Positions 1-7,791 are shown, numbered from the stretch's first letter. The stretch: 33,598 nt of DNA from Streptococcus parasanguinis (GCF_023109675.1 NZ_JALDUR010000018.1:1-33598); one strand, 5' to 3'. Notes: generated by a model not told the origin, from the letters alone. Made by a program: numbers and translations.

Positions 1-72
1 GCCCACTCAACCACTGCGTCTTGCTCGACAATCCAAAAATAATTGAGAGGCTAGGACTTTTGTCCCAGCCTC
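1..72. repeat. 3' end of streptococcal intergenic repeat (copy 1, cut by window edge)
   Basis: Positions 5-72 align without gaps to 24677-24744, with only a few substitutions. The segment ends in a hairpin (47-57 pairing with 62-72, TTTT loop) followed by TTTT, so it also works as a terminator. It lies just beyond the stop codon of the minus-strand gene at 82-426. In minus orientation the same hairpin can end that gene's transcript. The rest of the element lies outside the window. Confidence 0.85.
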
Positions 73-81
73 TTTTCAGTA

Positions 82-426
82 TTAGATAAACAAACTAGCG
101 GTTAAGATCAGATAGAGCAAGAAGGTGACCAGAAATCCAGCGCGCCAGAAGTATTTGATAAATTTCGGATAATAAAAACTCTTTTTCTTTTTTAAGAAAT
201 AAATCGTTAGCCCCAAGGCCAAAAGCGAAAGACTCAAGGCTAGCAGCGGTAAGAGGCTGTGGTAAAATGCGCTGTCTGAAATCAGGTAGTACTCCAAGGC
301 AAATAAAGGAAAGGCAATATCGGTAGATCGCCATCCTCTTTTTTGGAGTTTAAAGAGGTGAACAATGATGCCGCTCAGAATCAGCGTTAAAAAAATAAAT
401 AATACAGAAGCAACTTTGATTAACAT
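82..426 (-). CDS. small membrane protein, DUF3397-like
   Basis: A 114-residue hydrophobic protein with about four predicted membrane segments (roughly residues 3-25, 35-52, 56-76 and 92-113) separated by short basic loops, including KLQKRGWR near 28 and KKKKSFYYPK near 79. Size, topology and position beside rplK fit the DUF3397 family of streptococcal membrane proteins, whose function is unknown; I assign it from memory of that family and not from a search. It is transcribed away from rplK. Its stop is followed on the minus strand by the repeat-borne hairpin at 47-72. The interval 427-479 is AT-rich and would hold its promoter. No enzymatic motif is visible. Confidence 0.7.
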   Translation of the reverse strand: MLIKVASVLFIFLTLILSGIIVHLFKLQKRGWRSTDIAFPLFALEYYLISDSAFYHSLLPLLALSLSLLALGLTIYFLKKKKSFYYPKFIKYFWRAGFLVTFLLYLILTASLFI

Positions 427-479
427 AGCTTCATTCTATCATAAAACGAAAAAAAAGTTTACTATATTTTAATTTTTTC

Positions 480-507
480 TTGCAAAAAAAGAGAAATCGT
501 GTATAAT
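480..507 (+). promoter_or_regulatory. rplK-rplA promoter
   Basis: TTGCAA at 480-485 and TATAAT at 502-507 with a 16-bp spacer, about 80 bases ahead of rplK. A structured leader follows. Confidence 0.75.
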
Positions 508-513
508 AGAAAG

Positions 514-577
514 GTATGCACAAAGCATACTTGTGGGAGGTAAAAATCTGTAATTACCGCCAAAACCACAAAGGAGG
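514..577 (+). promoter_or_regulatory. structured rplK leader, putative L1-binding operator
   Basis: A small hairpin (GTATGC/GCATAC, 514-530) is followed by a larger one. TTGTGG (531-536) pairs with CCACAA (566-571), and GGTAA (539-543) pairs with TTACC (554-558) across an asymmetric internal loop. The 3' strand runs directly into the ribosome site AAAGGAGG at 570-577, so folding would hide it. Ribosomal protein L1 is known to repress its own operon through a leader that mimics its 23S rRNA site; the GTGGGAG core here is shared with the second candidate at 1063-1089. The assignment is inference. Confidence 0.5.
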
Positions 578-586
578 ATTTAAGAA

Positions 587-1012
587 ATGGCTAAAAAAGT
601 CGAAAAACTTGTAAAATTGCAAATCCCTGCTGGTAAAGCTACTCCAGCTCCACCGGTTGGTCCAGCGCTTGGTCAAGCAGGTATCAACATCATGGGATTC
701 ACTAAAGAGTTTAACGCTCGTACAGCTGATCAAGCTGGTATGATCATCCCAGTTGTTATCACTGTTTATGAAGACAAATCATTCGATTTCGTTACAAAAA
801 CACCACCAGCTGCTGTTCTTTTGAAAAAAGCTGCAGGTGTTGAAAAAGGTTCAGGTACACCGAACAAAACGAAAGTTGCAACTGTAACTCGTGCACAAGT
901 ACAACAAATCGCTGAAACTAAGATGCCAGATTTGAACGCTGCAAACATTGAGTCTGCAATGCGTATGATCGAAGGTACTGCTCGTTCTATGGGATTCACT
1001 GTTACTGACTAA
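587..1012 (+). CDS. rplK: 50S ribosomal protein L11
   Basis: Full-length L11 (141 residues, the usual size). The N-terminal domain carries the proline-rich segment [20 protein letters not shown] (about residues 17-36), target of thiostrepton-type drugs, and the C-terminal domain binds the GTPase-associated region of 23S rRNA. It forms the base of the ribosomal stalk and is needed for stringent-factor activation. The start is fixed by AAAGGAGG nine bases upstream. It is co-transcribed with rplA 97 bases downstream. Codon usage is strongly biased (GCT, GGT, AAA), as expected for a highly expressed gene. Confidence 0.98.
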   Translation: MAKKVEKLVKLQIPAGKATPAPPVGPALGQAGINIMGFTKEFNARTADQAGMIIPVVITVYEDKSFDFVTKTPPAAVLLKKAAGVEKGSGTPNKTKVATVTRAQVQQIAETKMPDLNAANIESAMRMIEGTARSMGFTVTD

Positions 1013-1058
1013 TTGTAACAATCCTATTTGCCCGCAATACACTTGATCAAATGACGAG

Positions 1059-1093
1059 TGACGTGGGAGATGAAAATCGATATGACCACATTA
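1059..1093 (+). promoter_or_regulatory. putative L1 operator in rplK-rplA spacer
   Basis: GTGG (1063-1066) pairs with CCAC (1086-1089). An internal loop of GGA opposite a GATATGA-type strand leads to a short helix GAT/ATC closed by a GAAA tetraloop (1069-1078). A GGGA strand opposite an ATGA strand is the arrangement I associate with L1 target sites in rRNA and mRNA. It ends just ahead of the rplA ribosome site AAGGAG (1095-1100). Confidence 0.55.
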
Positions 1094-1109
1094 CAAGGAG
1101 AAAGATAAA

Positions 1110-1799
1110 ATGGCTAAAAAAAGCAAACAACTTCGTGCTGCTCTTGAAAAAATCGACAGCACAAAAGTCTACAGCGTAGAAGAAGCTGTAGCTCTTGCAA
1201 AAGAAACTAACTTTGCAAAATTTGACGCAACTGTAGAAGTTGCTTACAACTTGAACATCGACGTGAAAAAAGCTGACCAACAAATCCGTGGTGCAATGGT
1301 ATTGCCAAACGGAACTGGTAAAACAGCTCGTGTACTTGTATTTGCACGTGGTGCAAAAGCTGAAGAAGCAAAAGCAGCTGGTGCAGACTTCGTAGGTGAA
1401 GATGACCTTGTTGCGAAAATCAACGATGGTTGGTTGGACTTCGACGTTGTTATCGCTACACCTGACATGATGGCTCTTGTTGGACGTCTTGGACGTGTCC
1501 TTGGACCACGTAACTTGATGCCAAACCCTAAAACTGGTACAGTAACAATGGATGTTGCGAAAGCAGTTGAAGAGTCTAAAGGTGGTAAAATCACTTACCG
1601 TGCTGATAAAGCAGGTATCGTTCAAGCGATCATCGGTAAAGTTTCATTCGATGATACTAAATTGGTTGAAAACTTTAAAGCTTTCAACGACACAATCCAA
1701 AAAGCAAAACCAGCTACAGCTAAAGGTACTTACGTAACTAGCTTGACTTTGACTACAACTCAAGGTCCTGGTATCAAAGTGGACGTTAACTCACTTTAA
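1110..1799 (+). CDS. rplA: 50S ribosomal protein L1
   Basis: Complete L1 (229 residues, standard length), an rRNA-binding protein of the mobile L1 stalk that helps release E-site tRNA and acts as translational repressor of its own operon. The conserved [20 protein letters not shown] segment (about residues 124-143) and the flanking two-domain pattern are intact. The start is supported by AAGGAG eight to ten bases upstream. It is the second and last gene of the operon, ending in the terminator at 1808-1834. Two hairpins resembling its own binding site precede rplK and rplA, which fits feedback control. Confidence 0.98.
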   Translation: MAKKSKQLRAALEKIDSTKVYSVEEAVALAKETNFAKFDATVEVAYNLNIDVKKADQQIRGAMVLPNGTGKTARVLVFARGAKAEEAKAAGADFVGEDDLVAKINDGWLDFDVVIATPDMMALVGRLGRVLGPRNLMPNPKTGTVTMDVAKAVEESKGGKITYRADKAGIVQAIIGKVSFDDTKLVENFKAFNDTIQKAKPATAKGTYVTSLTLTTTQGPGIKVDVNSL

Positions 1800-1807
1800 T
1801 TGAAATG

Positions 1808-1834
1808 AAAAGCTGCCCTCGGGTAGCTTTTTTT
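1808..1834 (+). terminator. rplK-rplA terminator
   Basis: AAAAGCTGCCC and GGGTAGCTTTT form an 11-bp stem with a two-base gap between arms (one or two closing pairs will open), followed by a T tract. Confidence 0.9.
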
Positions 1835-1926
1835 GTACTCCATTTTTATTTGCTACAGTTGGTAAAACTAATCGGATGGAAAAAAGAAAATTTTGATAGA
1901 TATGACTATATAAAAAACGTAATTTA

Positions 1927-1935
1927 TGGTAAAAT
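1927..1935 (+). promoter_or_regulatory. extended -10 promoter of pyrH
   Basis: TGG immediately before TAAAAT (1930-1935), 27 bases upstream of the pyrH start. No good -35 is visible, typical of extended -10 promoters. Confidence 0.5.
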
Positions 1936-1962
1936 AATACAGATCAAAAAAGGAGAGAGAAA

Positions 1963-2694
1963 ATGGTAGAACCTAAGTATAAACGTATCTTAATCAAGCT
2001 ATCTGGTGAGGCTCTTGCCGGCGAACGTGGTGTCGGAATCGATATCAAAACTGTCCAAAATATGGCCCAAGAAATCAAGGAAGTTCATGAACTTGGAATT
2101 GAAATTGCCTTGGTGATTGGAGGGGGAAACCTTTGGCGTGGAGAACCTGCTGCTGAAGCAGGGATGGATCGTGTCCAAGCAGACTACACAGGTATGCTTG
2201 GGACTGTCATGAACGCTCTTGTGATGGCTGATTCGCTTCAACAAGTTGGCGTGGATACCCGTGTTCAAACTGCGATTGCCATGCAACAAGTCGCAGAACC
2301 ATATATCCGTGGTCGTGCCCTTCGTCACCTTGAAAAAGATCGGATCGTGATCTTTGGTGCAGGGATCGGTTCTCCTTACTTCTCAACAGATACGACCGCA
2401 GCCCTTCGTGCAGCTGAGATTGAAGCAGATGCCATTCTCATGGCCAAAAATGGGGTCGATGGTGTTTACAATGCCGATCCGAAAAAAGATGCTTCAGCTG
2501 TGAAATTTGAGGAATTGACTCACCGTGATGTGATCAATAAAGGTCTTCGCATCATGGACTCAACAGCTTCTACACTCTCCATGGACAACGACATTGACTT
2601 GGTTGTCTTTAACATGAATGAACCAGGCAATATCAAACGTGTTGTCTTTGGTGAAAATATCGGTACAACCGTATCGAATAACGTAGAAAAATAA
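1963..2694 (+). CDS. pyrH: UMP kinase
   Basis: A 243-residue hexameric bacterial UMP kinase of the amino-acid-kinase fold, converting UMP to UDP with ATP in pyrimidine synthesis. Visible signatures are the N-terminal [14 protein letters not shown] phosphate-binding strand, GGGNLWRG (about residues 53-60), [13 protein letters not shown] (about 74-86) and a C-terminal [13 protein letters not shown] segment. The start follows AAAGGAGAG. frr begins 19 bases after the stop, so the two form an operon, as in most bacteria. Nothing in the sequence is irregular. Confidence 0.97.
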   Translation: MVEPKYKRILIKLSGEALAGERGVGIDIKTVQNMAQEIKEVHELGIEIALVIGGGNLWRGEPAAEAGMDRVQADYTGMLGTVMNALVMADSLQQVGVDTRVQTAIAMQQVAEPYIRGRALRHLEKDRIVIFGAGIGSPYFSTDTTAALRAAEIEADAILMAKNGVDGVYNADPKKDASAVKFEELTHRDVINKGLRIMDSTASTLSMDNDIDLVVFNMNEPGNIKRVVFGENIGTTVSNNVEK

Positions 2695-2713
2695 TAGAAA
2701 ATAGAGGAAGATT

Positions 2714-3271
2714 ATGGCAAACCCAATCGTAGAAAAAGCAAAAGAAAGAATGACCCAGTCTCACCAAAGTTTGGGACGTGAATTTGGTAGCATCCGTGCT
2801 GGACGTGCAAATGCAAGTCTTTTGGATCGTATTTTCGTAGAATACTACGGAGTAGAGACTCCATTGAACCAATTGGCATCTATCACCATTCCAGAGGCGC
2901 GTGTCTTGTTGATCACACCATTTGATAAATCATCTTTGAAAGACATCGAGCACAGCATCAATGCTTCTGACCTTGGTATCACTCCAGCCAACGATGGATC
3001 TGTTATCCGCTTGGTTATCCCAGCTTTGACAGAAGAAACTCGTCGTGACTTGGCAAAAGAAGTGAAAAAAGTGGGTGAAAATGCTAAAGTAGCGATCCGT
3101 AACATCCGTCGCGATGCTATGGATGAAGCGAAGAAACAAGAAAAAGCAAAAGAAATCACAGAAGATGAATTGAAAGGTCTTGAAAAAGAGATCCAAAAAG
3201 TTACGGATGACGCTGTTAAGCATGTAGATGAAATGACAGCTCATAAAGAAAAAGAATTGATGGAAGTTTAA
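2714..3271 (+). CDS. frr: ribosome recycling factor
   Basis: A 185-residue RRF, normal length, that splits post-termination ribosomes together with EF-G. The three-helix-bundle signatures are present: the basic [14 protein letters not shown] segment near the N terminus and the RR(D/E)[23 protein letters not shown] stretch around residues 110-135 (paraphrased here). The start follows AGAGGAAG. It is the second gene after pyrH, and the pair ends in the hairpin at 3301-3323. Confidence 0.97.
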   Translation: MANPIVEKAKERMTQSHQSLGREFGSIRAGRANASLLDRIFVEYYGVETPLNQLASITIPEARVLLITPFDKSSLKDIEHSINASDLGITPANDGSVIRLVIPALTEETRRDLAKEVKKVGENAKVAIRNIRRDAMDEAKKQEKAKEITEDELKGLEKEIQKVTDDAVKHVDEMTAHKEKELMEV

Positions 3272-3300
3272 TCCATCCCAACCATTACAGGAAAGAAAGA

Positions 3301-3328
3301 CTCAGTTGGCACTGCTGGCTGGGTTTTA
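3301..3328 (+). terminator. pyrH-frr terminator
   Basis: CTCAGTTGGC and GCTGGCTGGG form a 10-bp stem with several G-U pairs around an ACT loop, followed by TTTTATTT. Confidence 0.65.
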
Positions 3329-3370
3329 TTTCCATTATTCTTGTGAAGAAGCAAGAGGAAAGAAGGAAAA

Positions 3371-4225
3371 ATGAATATGAATCTAGCAAGCTACATCATG
3401 GGAATGGTCATTGATGAAAATGATCACTTCTATTTTGTTCAGAAAGATGGCCAGACCTACGCGCTTGATAAAGCAGAAGGCCCACACCAAGTCGGAGAAA
3501 GTGTCAAGGGCTTTGCCTATACAGATATGAAGCAAAAGCTCAGACTCACGACACTTGAAGTCACAGCAACTCAAGAAAGCTTTGGCTGGGGAACGGTCAC
3601 GGAAGTGCGCAAGGATTTGGGAGTCTTCGTGGATACAGGGCTTCCAGATAAGCAGATTGTTGTCTCACTAGATATCCTACCGGAGATCAAAGATCTATGG
3701 CCTAAAAAGGGCGATCGTCTCTATATTCGCTTAGAAGTTGATAAGAAAGATCGGATTTGGGGGATCTTAGCCTACCAGGAAGATTTCCAGCGTTTGGCTC
3801 GTCCAGCCTACAACAATATGCAAAACCAAAACTGGCCAGCCATTGTCTACCGCTTGAAATTGTCTGGAACCTTTGTTTACCTTCCAGAGAACAATATGCT
3901 GGGCTTTATCCACCCAAGTGAGCGCTATGCAGAACCTCGTTTGGGAGAGGTCTTAAATGCTCGCGTCATCGGTTTTCGTGAGGTGGATCGGACCTTGAAT
4001 CTATCTTTGAAGCCACGCTCCTTTGAGATGTTGGAAAACGATGCCCAAATGATTTTGACCTATTTGGAAGCCAATGGAGGCTTTATGACCTTGAATGATA
4101 AGTCATCTCCAGAAGAGATCAAGGCGACTTTTGGGATTTCAAAAGGCCAGTTCAAAAAGGCTTTGGGTGGCTTGATGAAGGCTAAAAAAATCAAGCAAGA
4201 CCAGTTTGGAACAGAGTTAATCTAA
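3371..4225 (+). CDS. cvfB: CvfB-like S1 RNA-binding protein
   Basis: A 284-residue protein of the CvfB/YitL family: tandem S1-like OB folds (about residues 1-60, 65-135 and 145-215) followed by a C-terminal winged helix (about 225-284, with [18 protein letters not shown]). Proteins of this family bind RNA and affect virulence-gene and antibiotic-tolerance phenotypes in Gram-positives, but the direct target is unsettled. Two starts are possible, ATG at 3371 and ATG at 3377; the AGAAGG site favours the first or either. yozE follows 10 bases after the stop, so the two are co-transcribed. Confidence 0.85.
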   Translation: MNMNLASYIMGMVIDENDHFYFVQKDGQTYALDKAEGPHQVGESVKGFAYTDMKQKLRLTTLEVTATQESFGWGTVTEVRKDLGVFVDTGLPDKQIVVSLDILPEIKDLWPKKGDRLYIRLEVDKKDRIWGILAYQEDFQRLARPAYNNMQNQNWPAIVYRLKLSGTFVYLPENNMLGFIHPSERYAEPRLGEVLNARVIGFREVDRTLNLSLKPRSFEMLENDAQMILTYLEANGGFMTLNDKSSPEEIKATFGISKGQFKKALGGLMKAKKIKQDQFGTELI

Positions 4226-4235
4226 GAGGAGGCTT

Positions 4236-4451
4236 ATGCGAAAATCGTTTTATACTTGGCTGATGACGGAGCGCAATCCTAAAAGTAATGCTCCTAAGGC
4301 CATTCTAGCAGATCTTGCTTTTCACGAGTCTGCTTTTCCCAAGCATACAGATGACTTCGACGAGGTCAGTCGCTATCTAGAAGAGCATGCGAGCTTTTCC
4401 TTTAATCTTGGCGATTTTGATGCGATTTGGGAAGAATACCAAGCCCACTAG
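4236..4451 (+). CDS. YozE family SAM-like fold protein
   Basis: A small acidic protein of 71 residues matching the YozE (UPF0346) family in length and pattern: an N-terminal SFYTWLM motif and a C-terminal FDAIWEEY. The fold is a SAM-like helical bundle; the function is unknown. It has its own AGAGGAGG ribosome site and lies 10 bases behind cvfB. A hairpin at 4460-4486 ends the transcript. Confidence 0.88.
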   Translation: MRKSFYTWLMTERNPKSNAPKAILADLAFHESAFPKHTDDFDEVSRYLEEHASFSFNLGDFDAIWEEYQAH

Positions 4452-4459
4452 AAAAGGAC

Positions 4460-4492
4460 AGGTCGAGGATGGTTTTTTCTCGGCCTCTTTGT
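4460..4492 (+). terminator. cvfB-yozE terminator
   Basis: AGGTCGAG (4460-4467) pairs with CTCGGCCT (4479-4486), with a T-rich loop and a CTTTGTT tail. The phoH -10 lies immediately beyond it. Confidence 0.7.
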
Positions 4493-4498
4493 TATAAT
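4490..4498 (+). promoter_or_regulatory. extended -10 promoter of phoH
   Basis: TGT directly before TATAAT (4493-4498). The -35 position falls inside the preceding terminator hairpin and is poor. Confidence 0.5.
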
Positions 4499-4530
4499 AA
4501 TAGAAAAACACAGGTAGAGAGGTTCTTTAT

Positions 4531-5523
4531 TTGCAAGAACATTCAGTTGAAATTACATTAACGCATCCAGACGATCTCTTTCATTTGTTTGGATCTAACG
4601 AACGCCATCTCCGTTTGATGGAGCAAGAATTTGGGGTGACTATTCATGCCCGGACAGAAATCGTCCAAATCATTGGGGAAGAAGAAACCTGCGAGCAGGT
4701 TCGTCAAGTCATCCAGGCTCTTTTGGTCCTCGTCAACCGTGGCATGACCATCGGGACGCCAGACGTGGTGACTGCCATTACCATGGTGAGAAATGGGGAA
4801 TTGGATAAGTTCATCGCTCTCTATGAAGAAGAGATTATCAAGGATAGTTACGGCAAGCCCATTCGAGTTAAAACGCTTGGTCAAAAGATCTATGTCGATA
4901 GTGTCAAGAACCATGATGTCACTTTTGGGATTGGACCAGCGGGGACTGGGAAAACCTTCCTAGCAGTGACCTTGGCCGTGACTGCCCTCAAGCGTGGTCA
5001 AGTCAAGCGGATCATTTTGACCCGTCCTGCTGTAGAAGCTGGAGAGAGCCTTGGTTTCCTACCAGGGGATCTTAAAGAAAAAGTAGACCCTTATCTACGT
5101 CCGGTCTATGATGCTCTTTACCAGATTTTAGGGAAAGACCAAACAACTCGGATGATGGAGCGGGAGATTATCGAGATTGCGCCTTTGGCTTATATGCGGG
5201 GGCGGACCTTGGACGATGCCTTTGTCATCCTCGATGAAGCGCAAAATACTACCATCATGCAGATGAAGATGTTTTTGACCCGTCTTGGTTTTAATTCTAA
5301 GATGATTGTCAATGGAGATACTAGTCAGATTGACCTTCCTCGAAATGTCAAATCCGGCTTGATTGATGCTCAGGAGAAATTGAAGAACATTTCTCAAATT
5401 GACTTTGTGCATTTCTCTGCCAAGGATGTCGTTCGCCATCCAGTAGTAGCAGAAATTATCCGGGCCTACGAGCCTATTCCGAATCTGGTCCTCAAAGAAG
5501 AATCGGATGTGGAAGATGAATAA
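4531..5523 (+). CDS. phoH: PhoH family ATPase
   Basis: A 330-residue PhoH-type protein with a KH-like N-terminal region (about 1-110) and a P-loop ATPase domain: Walker A GPAGTGKT (about residues 135-142) and Walker B VILDEAQN (about 232-239). PhoH proteins are RNA-associated ATPases or helicase-like factors, often near ybeY and era; in this genome ybeY is 6 kb away. The start is TTG, preceded by GAGAGG, with no in-frame ATG that would keep the conserved N terminus. The C-terminal tail is acidic (EESDVEDE). Confidence 0.9.
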   Translation: MQEHSVEITLTHPDDLFHLFGSNERHLRLMEQEFGVTIHARTEIVQIIGEEETCEQVRQVIQALLVLVNRGMTIGTPDVVTAITMVRNGELDKFIALYEEEIIKDSYGKPIRVKTLGQKIYVDSVKNHDVTFGIGPAGTGKTFLAVTLAVTALKRGQVKRIILTRPAVEAGESLGFLPGDLKEKVDPYLRPVYDALYQILGKDQTTRMMEREIIEIAPLAYMRGRTLDDAFVILDEAQNTTIMQMKMFLTRLGFNSKMIVNGDTSQIDLPRNVKSGLIDAQEKLKNISQIDFVHFSAKDVVRHPVVAEIIRAYEPIPNLVLKEESDVEDE

Positions 5524-5530
5524 AAGAAAA

Positions 5531-5554
5531 GGCAAAGATCATCGGATCTTTGCC
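5531..5554 (-). terminator. bidirectional hairpin, stronger as a minus-strand terminator
   Basis: GGCAAAGATC and GATCTTTGCC form a perfect 10-bp stem around a short loop. The minus-strand exit is TTTTCTTTTA, a strong U tract, while the plus-strand exit is only TTAAATTG. It therefore fits the end of a minus-strand transcript (ald) better than the end of phoH. Confidence 0.85.
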
Positions 5555-5568
5555 TTAAATTGACGATA

Positions 5569-5723
5569 AAATCATCTCCTAGCCTTTCCTTAGGTGAGAA
5601 CGGAGGTTAGGTGAAATTATCCAGTGGATGATTTCAGCAATCCAAGAAGTTCTATGACTAATAATAGAGCCTAAGGTCTCAATTATTCCGAGTGCTTGAA
5701 ACTAAATTGTTTCAAGCACTTTT
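5569..5723 (+). ncRNA. putative structured RNA / 3'UTR element ending in a terminator
   Basis: Hairpin 1 pairs 5578-5587 with 5602-5611 (10 bp with G-U pairs). Its loop holds CCTTAGG (5588-5594), which is complementary to CCTAAGG at 5670-5676, a possible pseudoknot. Hairpin 2 pairs 5613-5622 with 5626-5635. Its 3' arm can pair instead with AAATCATC at 5569-5576, an alternative fold. A perfect 12-bp hairpin (5691-5702 with 5709-5720) and CTTTTCT close the element. I see no good promoter, so it may be the phoH 3'UTR. Whether it is a known Rfam family I cannot tell. Confidence 0.35.
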
Positions 5724-5724
5724 C
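5691..5724 (+). terminator. plus-strand terminator downstream of phoH
   Basis: AGTGCTTGAAAC and GTTTCAAGCACT, a perfect 12-bp stem with a TAAATT loop and a TTTTCT tail. The minus-strand side lacks a T tract, so it is oriented for plus-strand transcripts. Confidence 0.8.
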
Positions 5725-5857
5725 TCACGGCGGAAAGACTCTGAAAATGATTTAAAAAACTCAAAACAACTTGTTTTTTCCAAAACAGTTTTAATTAGTT
5801 CATATGAAAAATAAGTTGCTAATGTTTTTCGATGATAATCTTTAAATATATGATAGT

Positions 5858-6970
5858 TTAAACCAATTCATCAATTGGTGTGAAGTCGCGCTCTAAACCA
5901 GTAGCAACAGGTTGGCTTGTGATATGGCCTTGGTAAGTAGTGATCCCTTGGCGCAAGCCTTCGTCGAGGGCAATTGCCTTGTGGAAGCCATTGTCAGCTA
6001 GGGATTCAACATAAGGAAGGGTCACATTGGTAAGGGCGATAGTAGAGGTACGAGCGACAGCCCCTGGGATATTGGCAACAGCATAGTGGAGCACGCCATG
6101 TTTTTCGTAAACTGGCTCCGTATGCGTTGTGACACGGTCTGCTGTTTCAATAACACCACCTTGGTCAACGGCCACATCGACGATGACTGAACCGGGACGC
6201 ATTTGTTTAACCATATCGTCTGTCACTAATTTAGGAGCTTTAGCCCCAGGAATCAAGACAGCTCCGATAACAACATCAGCATCACGGACGCTGGCTTCAA
6301 TGTTAAATGGGTTGGACATAAGGGTTTGGATTTGATGACCAAAGACATCTTCCAGAACAGCCAAACGTTTAGCGCTGATATCTAAGATGGTCACTTGGGC
6401 ACCGAGTCCAAGGGCGATACGAGCTGCGTGGGTTCCAACGACTCCACCACCGATGATAGTGACTTTCCCTTTGGGAACACCTGGCACCCCACCTAGGAGG
6501 ACTCCTGATCCACCTTCTTGTTTGGTCAGGAAGTGAGCACCGATTTGCACGGCCATCCGTCCAGCCACCTCACTCATTGGCACCAAGAGAGGCAATTGTC
6601 CATCTAAGTCTCGAACGGTTTCGTAGGCTACACCAGTTGTCTTGGCTGCAACCATGGCATCTGCTAATTCAGGTGCAGCAGCCATATGCAAGTAAGTAAA
6701 GAGCAAGAGGTCTTCACGAAGGAAACCATATTCTTCAGCAAGAGGTTCTTTGACTTTGACCACCATCTCAGCGGCCCAAGCTTCTGTAGCAGTCGCAACG
6801 ATAGTTGCCCCTTGCTTAGTATAATCTTCATCCGCAAAGCCAGAACCAAGTCCAGCATTTGTTTCCACCAAAACTTGATGTCCTTTCTTCACCAAGCTTT
6901 GTACGCCTGCAGGTGTCAGACCGACCCGATTTTCGTTGTTTTTAATTTCTTTTGGAATTCCAATGAGCAT
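5858..6970 (-). CDS. ald: alanine dehydrogenase
   Basis: A 370-residue alanine dehydrogenase interconverting L-alanine and pyruvate plus ammonia with NAD. Visible are the N-terminal [18 protein letters not shown] segment, [14 protein letters not shown] with the conserved His near residue 95, the Rossmann [20 protein letters not shown] (about 170-190) and a C-terminal [16 protein letters not shown]. The start is set at 6970 by AAGGAGG six bases upstream. An open frame extends to a TTG at 7036 but runs through a terminator hairpin and adds residues absent from the family. It has its own promoter (7077-7105) and an untranslated leader of about 100 bases with that hairpin. The probable transcript end is the hairpin at 5531-5554. 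Confidence 0.95.
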   Translation of the reverse strand: MLIGIPKEIKNNENRVGLTPAGVQSLVKKGHQVLVETNAGLGSGFADEDYTKQGATIVATATEAWAAEMVVKVKEPLAEEYGFLREDLLLFTYLHMAAAPELADAMVAAKTTGVAYETVRDLDGQLPLLVPMSEVAGRMAVQIGAHFLTKQEGGSGVLLGGVPGVPKGKVTIIGGGVVGTHAARIALGLGAQVTILDISAKRLAVLEDVFGHQIQTLMSNPFNIEASVRDADVVIGAVLIPGAKAPKLVTDDMVKQMRPGSVIVDVAVDQGGVIETADRVTTHTEPVYEKHGVLHYAVANIPGAVARTSTIALTNVTLPYVESLADNGFHKAIALDEGLRQGITTYQGHITSQPVATGLERDFTPIDELV

Positions 6971-6997
6971 TTTTGCCTCCTTGCTCAGATTTAGGTG

Positions 6998-7047
6998 TAA
7001 AAAGGCCATTAGTGTGAGATGGCTCTCTTGACACAATGACCTTTTTA
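6998..7047 (-). terminator. leader terminator / possible attenuator of ald
   Basis: Reading the minus strand, TAAAAAGGTCATTGTGT pairs with the ACACTAATGGCCTTTTTA arm (one bulge, one G-U) and a T run follows. It lies between the ald promoter and its ribosome site, where a terminator would act as an attenuator. The hairpin has T tracts on both strands. Confidence 0.6.
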
Positions 7048-7076
7048 CTCCTTATCCGATTGTTTTGATTGATTTT

Positions 7077-7105
7077 ATTGTATAGAAAAGTGGGTTAAAA
7101 AGCAA
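7077..7105 (-). promoter_or_regulatory. ald promoter
   Basis: On the minus strand, TTGCTT (7105-7100), a 17-bp spacer and TACAAT (7082-7077). This predicts a transcript start near 7070. Confidence 0.7.
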
Positions 7106-7118
7106 GAAAAAATTGAGC

Positions 7119-7147
7119 TTGCCTTCCTTTAGGTTATTTGCTAAACT
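7119..7147 (+). promoter_or_regulatory. promoter of the GNAT gene
   Basis: TTGCCT (7119-7124), a 17-bp spacer and TAAACT (7142-7147) preceded by TGC, an extended -10. Confidence 0.6.
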
Positions 7148-7170
7148 AATCCCTAAAGAAGGAGAGTCAA

Positions 7171-7779
7171 ATGGAAAATTTATATGTGAAGTTGGCGGCT
7201 TATCGTGAAGTGGAGACAGAGCGTTTGTACTTGCGTCCGGTCACTCTTGAAGATGCACCGGCTATGTTTGAGTACGCTTCTGATGAGACAGTTACGCGCT
7301 ATACCTTTCCAACCAATCAAAGTCTAGAAGAGACGCGTAATAATATTGCCCTCTTTTACCTAGCGAGCCCACTTGGAAGATGGGGGATCGAACTCAAAGA
7401 AAATGGAAAATTTATCGGGACGATTGATTTACTGGATTTGGATCTTTGTCTGAAAAAGGGGAGTATCGGCTATGCTCTGAATAAAGACTATTGGAACCAA
7501 GGTCTTGCGACAGAGGCTACCAAGGCAGTCGTTGCCCTGGCTTTTGAGCAGTTAGGGATGAACAAGCTCATTGCTGTTCATGATCAGGACAACCCAGCTT
7601 CTGGACGGGTGATGGCCAAATCAGGGATGAAATATTCTCACGAGGAGCCCTACGCGATGCTAGACCTGCATGAAGAAGGACGAATGGTGACGAGAGTCCA
7701 TTATGTCCTCACTAAGGAAGAATATTTGGCAGAAAAAATGAGTCAGGATATTGACAAAAGACCTATCTCCATGATATAG
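7171..7779 (+). CDS. GNAT acetyltransferase, RimJ/RimL type
   Basis: A 202-residue GNAT-fold acetyltransferase of the RimJ/RimL (Acetyltransf_3) branch. The N-terminal ETERLYLRPVTLEDAPAMFE, the central IGYALNKDYWNQGLATEATKAV with the acetyl-CoA pyrophosphate loop (NQGLAT, about residues 111-116) and the following GMNKLIAVHDQDNPASGRVM are all typical. Relatives acetylate protein N termini or small molecules; the substrate here cannot be read from sequence. The start is supported by AAGGAG. It is monocistronic, and its last 30 bases contain the promoter of the following tRNA gene. Confidence 0.85.
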   Translation: MENLYVKLAAYREVETERLYLRPVTLEDAPAMFEYASDETVTRYTFPTNQSLEETRNNIALFYLASPLGRWGIELKENGKFIGTIDLLDLDLCLKKGSIGYALNKDYWNQGLATEATKAVVALAFEQLGMNKLIAVHDQDNPASGRVMAKSGMKYSHEEPYAMLDLHEEGRMVTRVHYVLTKEEYLAEKMSQDIDKRPISMI

Positions 7780-7780
7780 T
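7751..7780 (+). promoter_or_regulatory. tRNA-Thr promoter inside the GNAT gene end
   Basis: TTGACA (7751-7756), an 18-bp spacer and TATAGT (7775-7780). It covers the last codons of the GNAT gene and points at the tRNA, whose first base is 7792. Confidence 0.7.
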
Positions 7781-7791
7781 AGATAGGTACT

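Larger units (their letters stand above)
5555..5857. other. gene-free stretch between phoH and ald
   Basis: About 300 bases between convergent genes without a credible ORF. The left half (5569-5723) folds into the structured element described separately. The right half (5724-5857) is AT-rich with short inverted repeats (AAAACAA/TTGTTTT near 5762) and no recognisable gene or promoter. Confidence 0.7.

Noticed and set aside
1047..1625. A 192-codon minus-strand frame opposite rplA
   Set aside because: Antisense to a highly expressed, strongly codon-biased gene; the product is Cys/Phe/Ser-rich nonsense, typical of a shadow of biased codons. The same holds for the other long antisense frames in pyrH, frr, rnr, era and thrS.
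4531..4533. Possible mis-set start of phoH, because it is TTG
   Set aside because: GAGAGG is properly spaced and the residues after it already belong to the conserved N terminus, so TTG is accepted.
6971..7036. N-terminal extension of ald to a TTG at 7036
   Set aside because: It would place the leader terminator inside the coding region and ignore the strong AAGGAGG next to the ATG at 6970, where the conserved N terminus begins.
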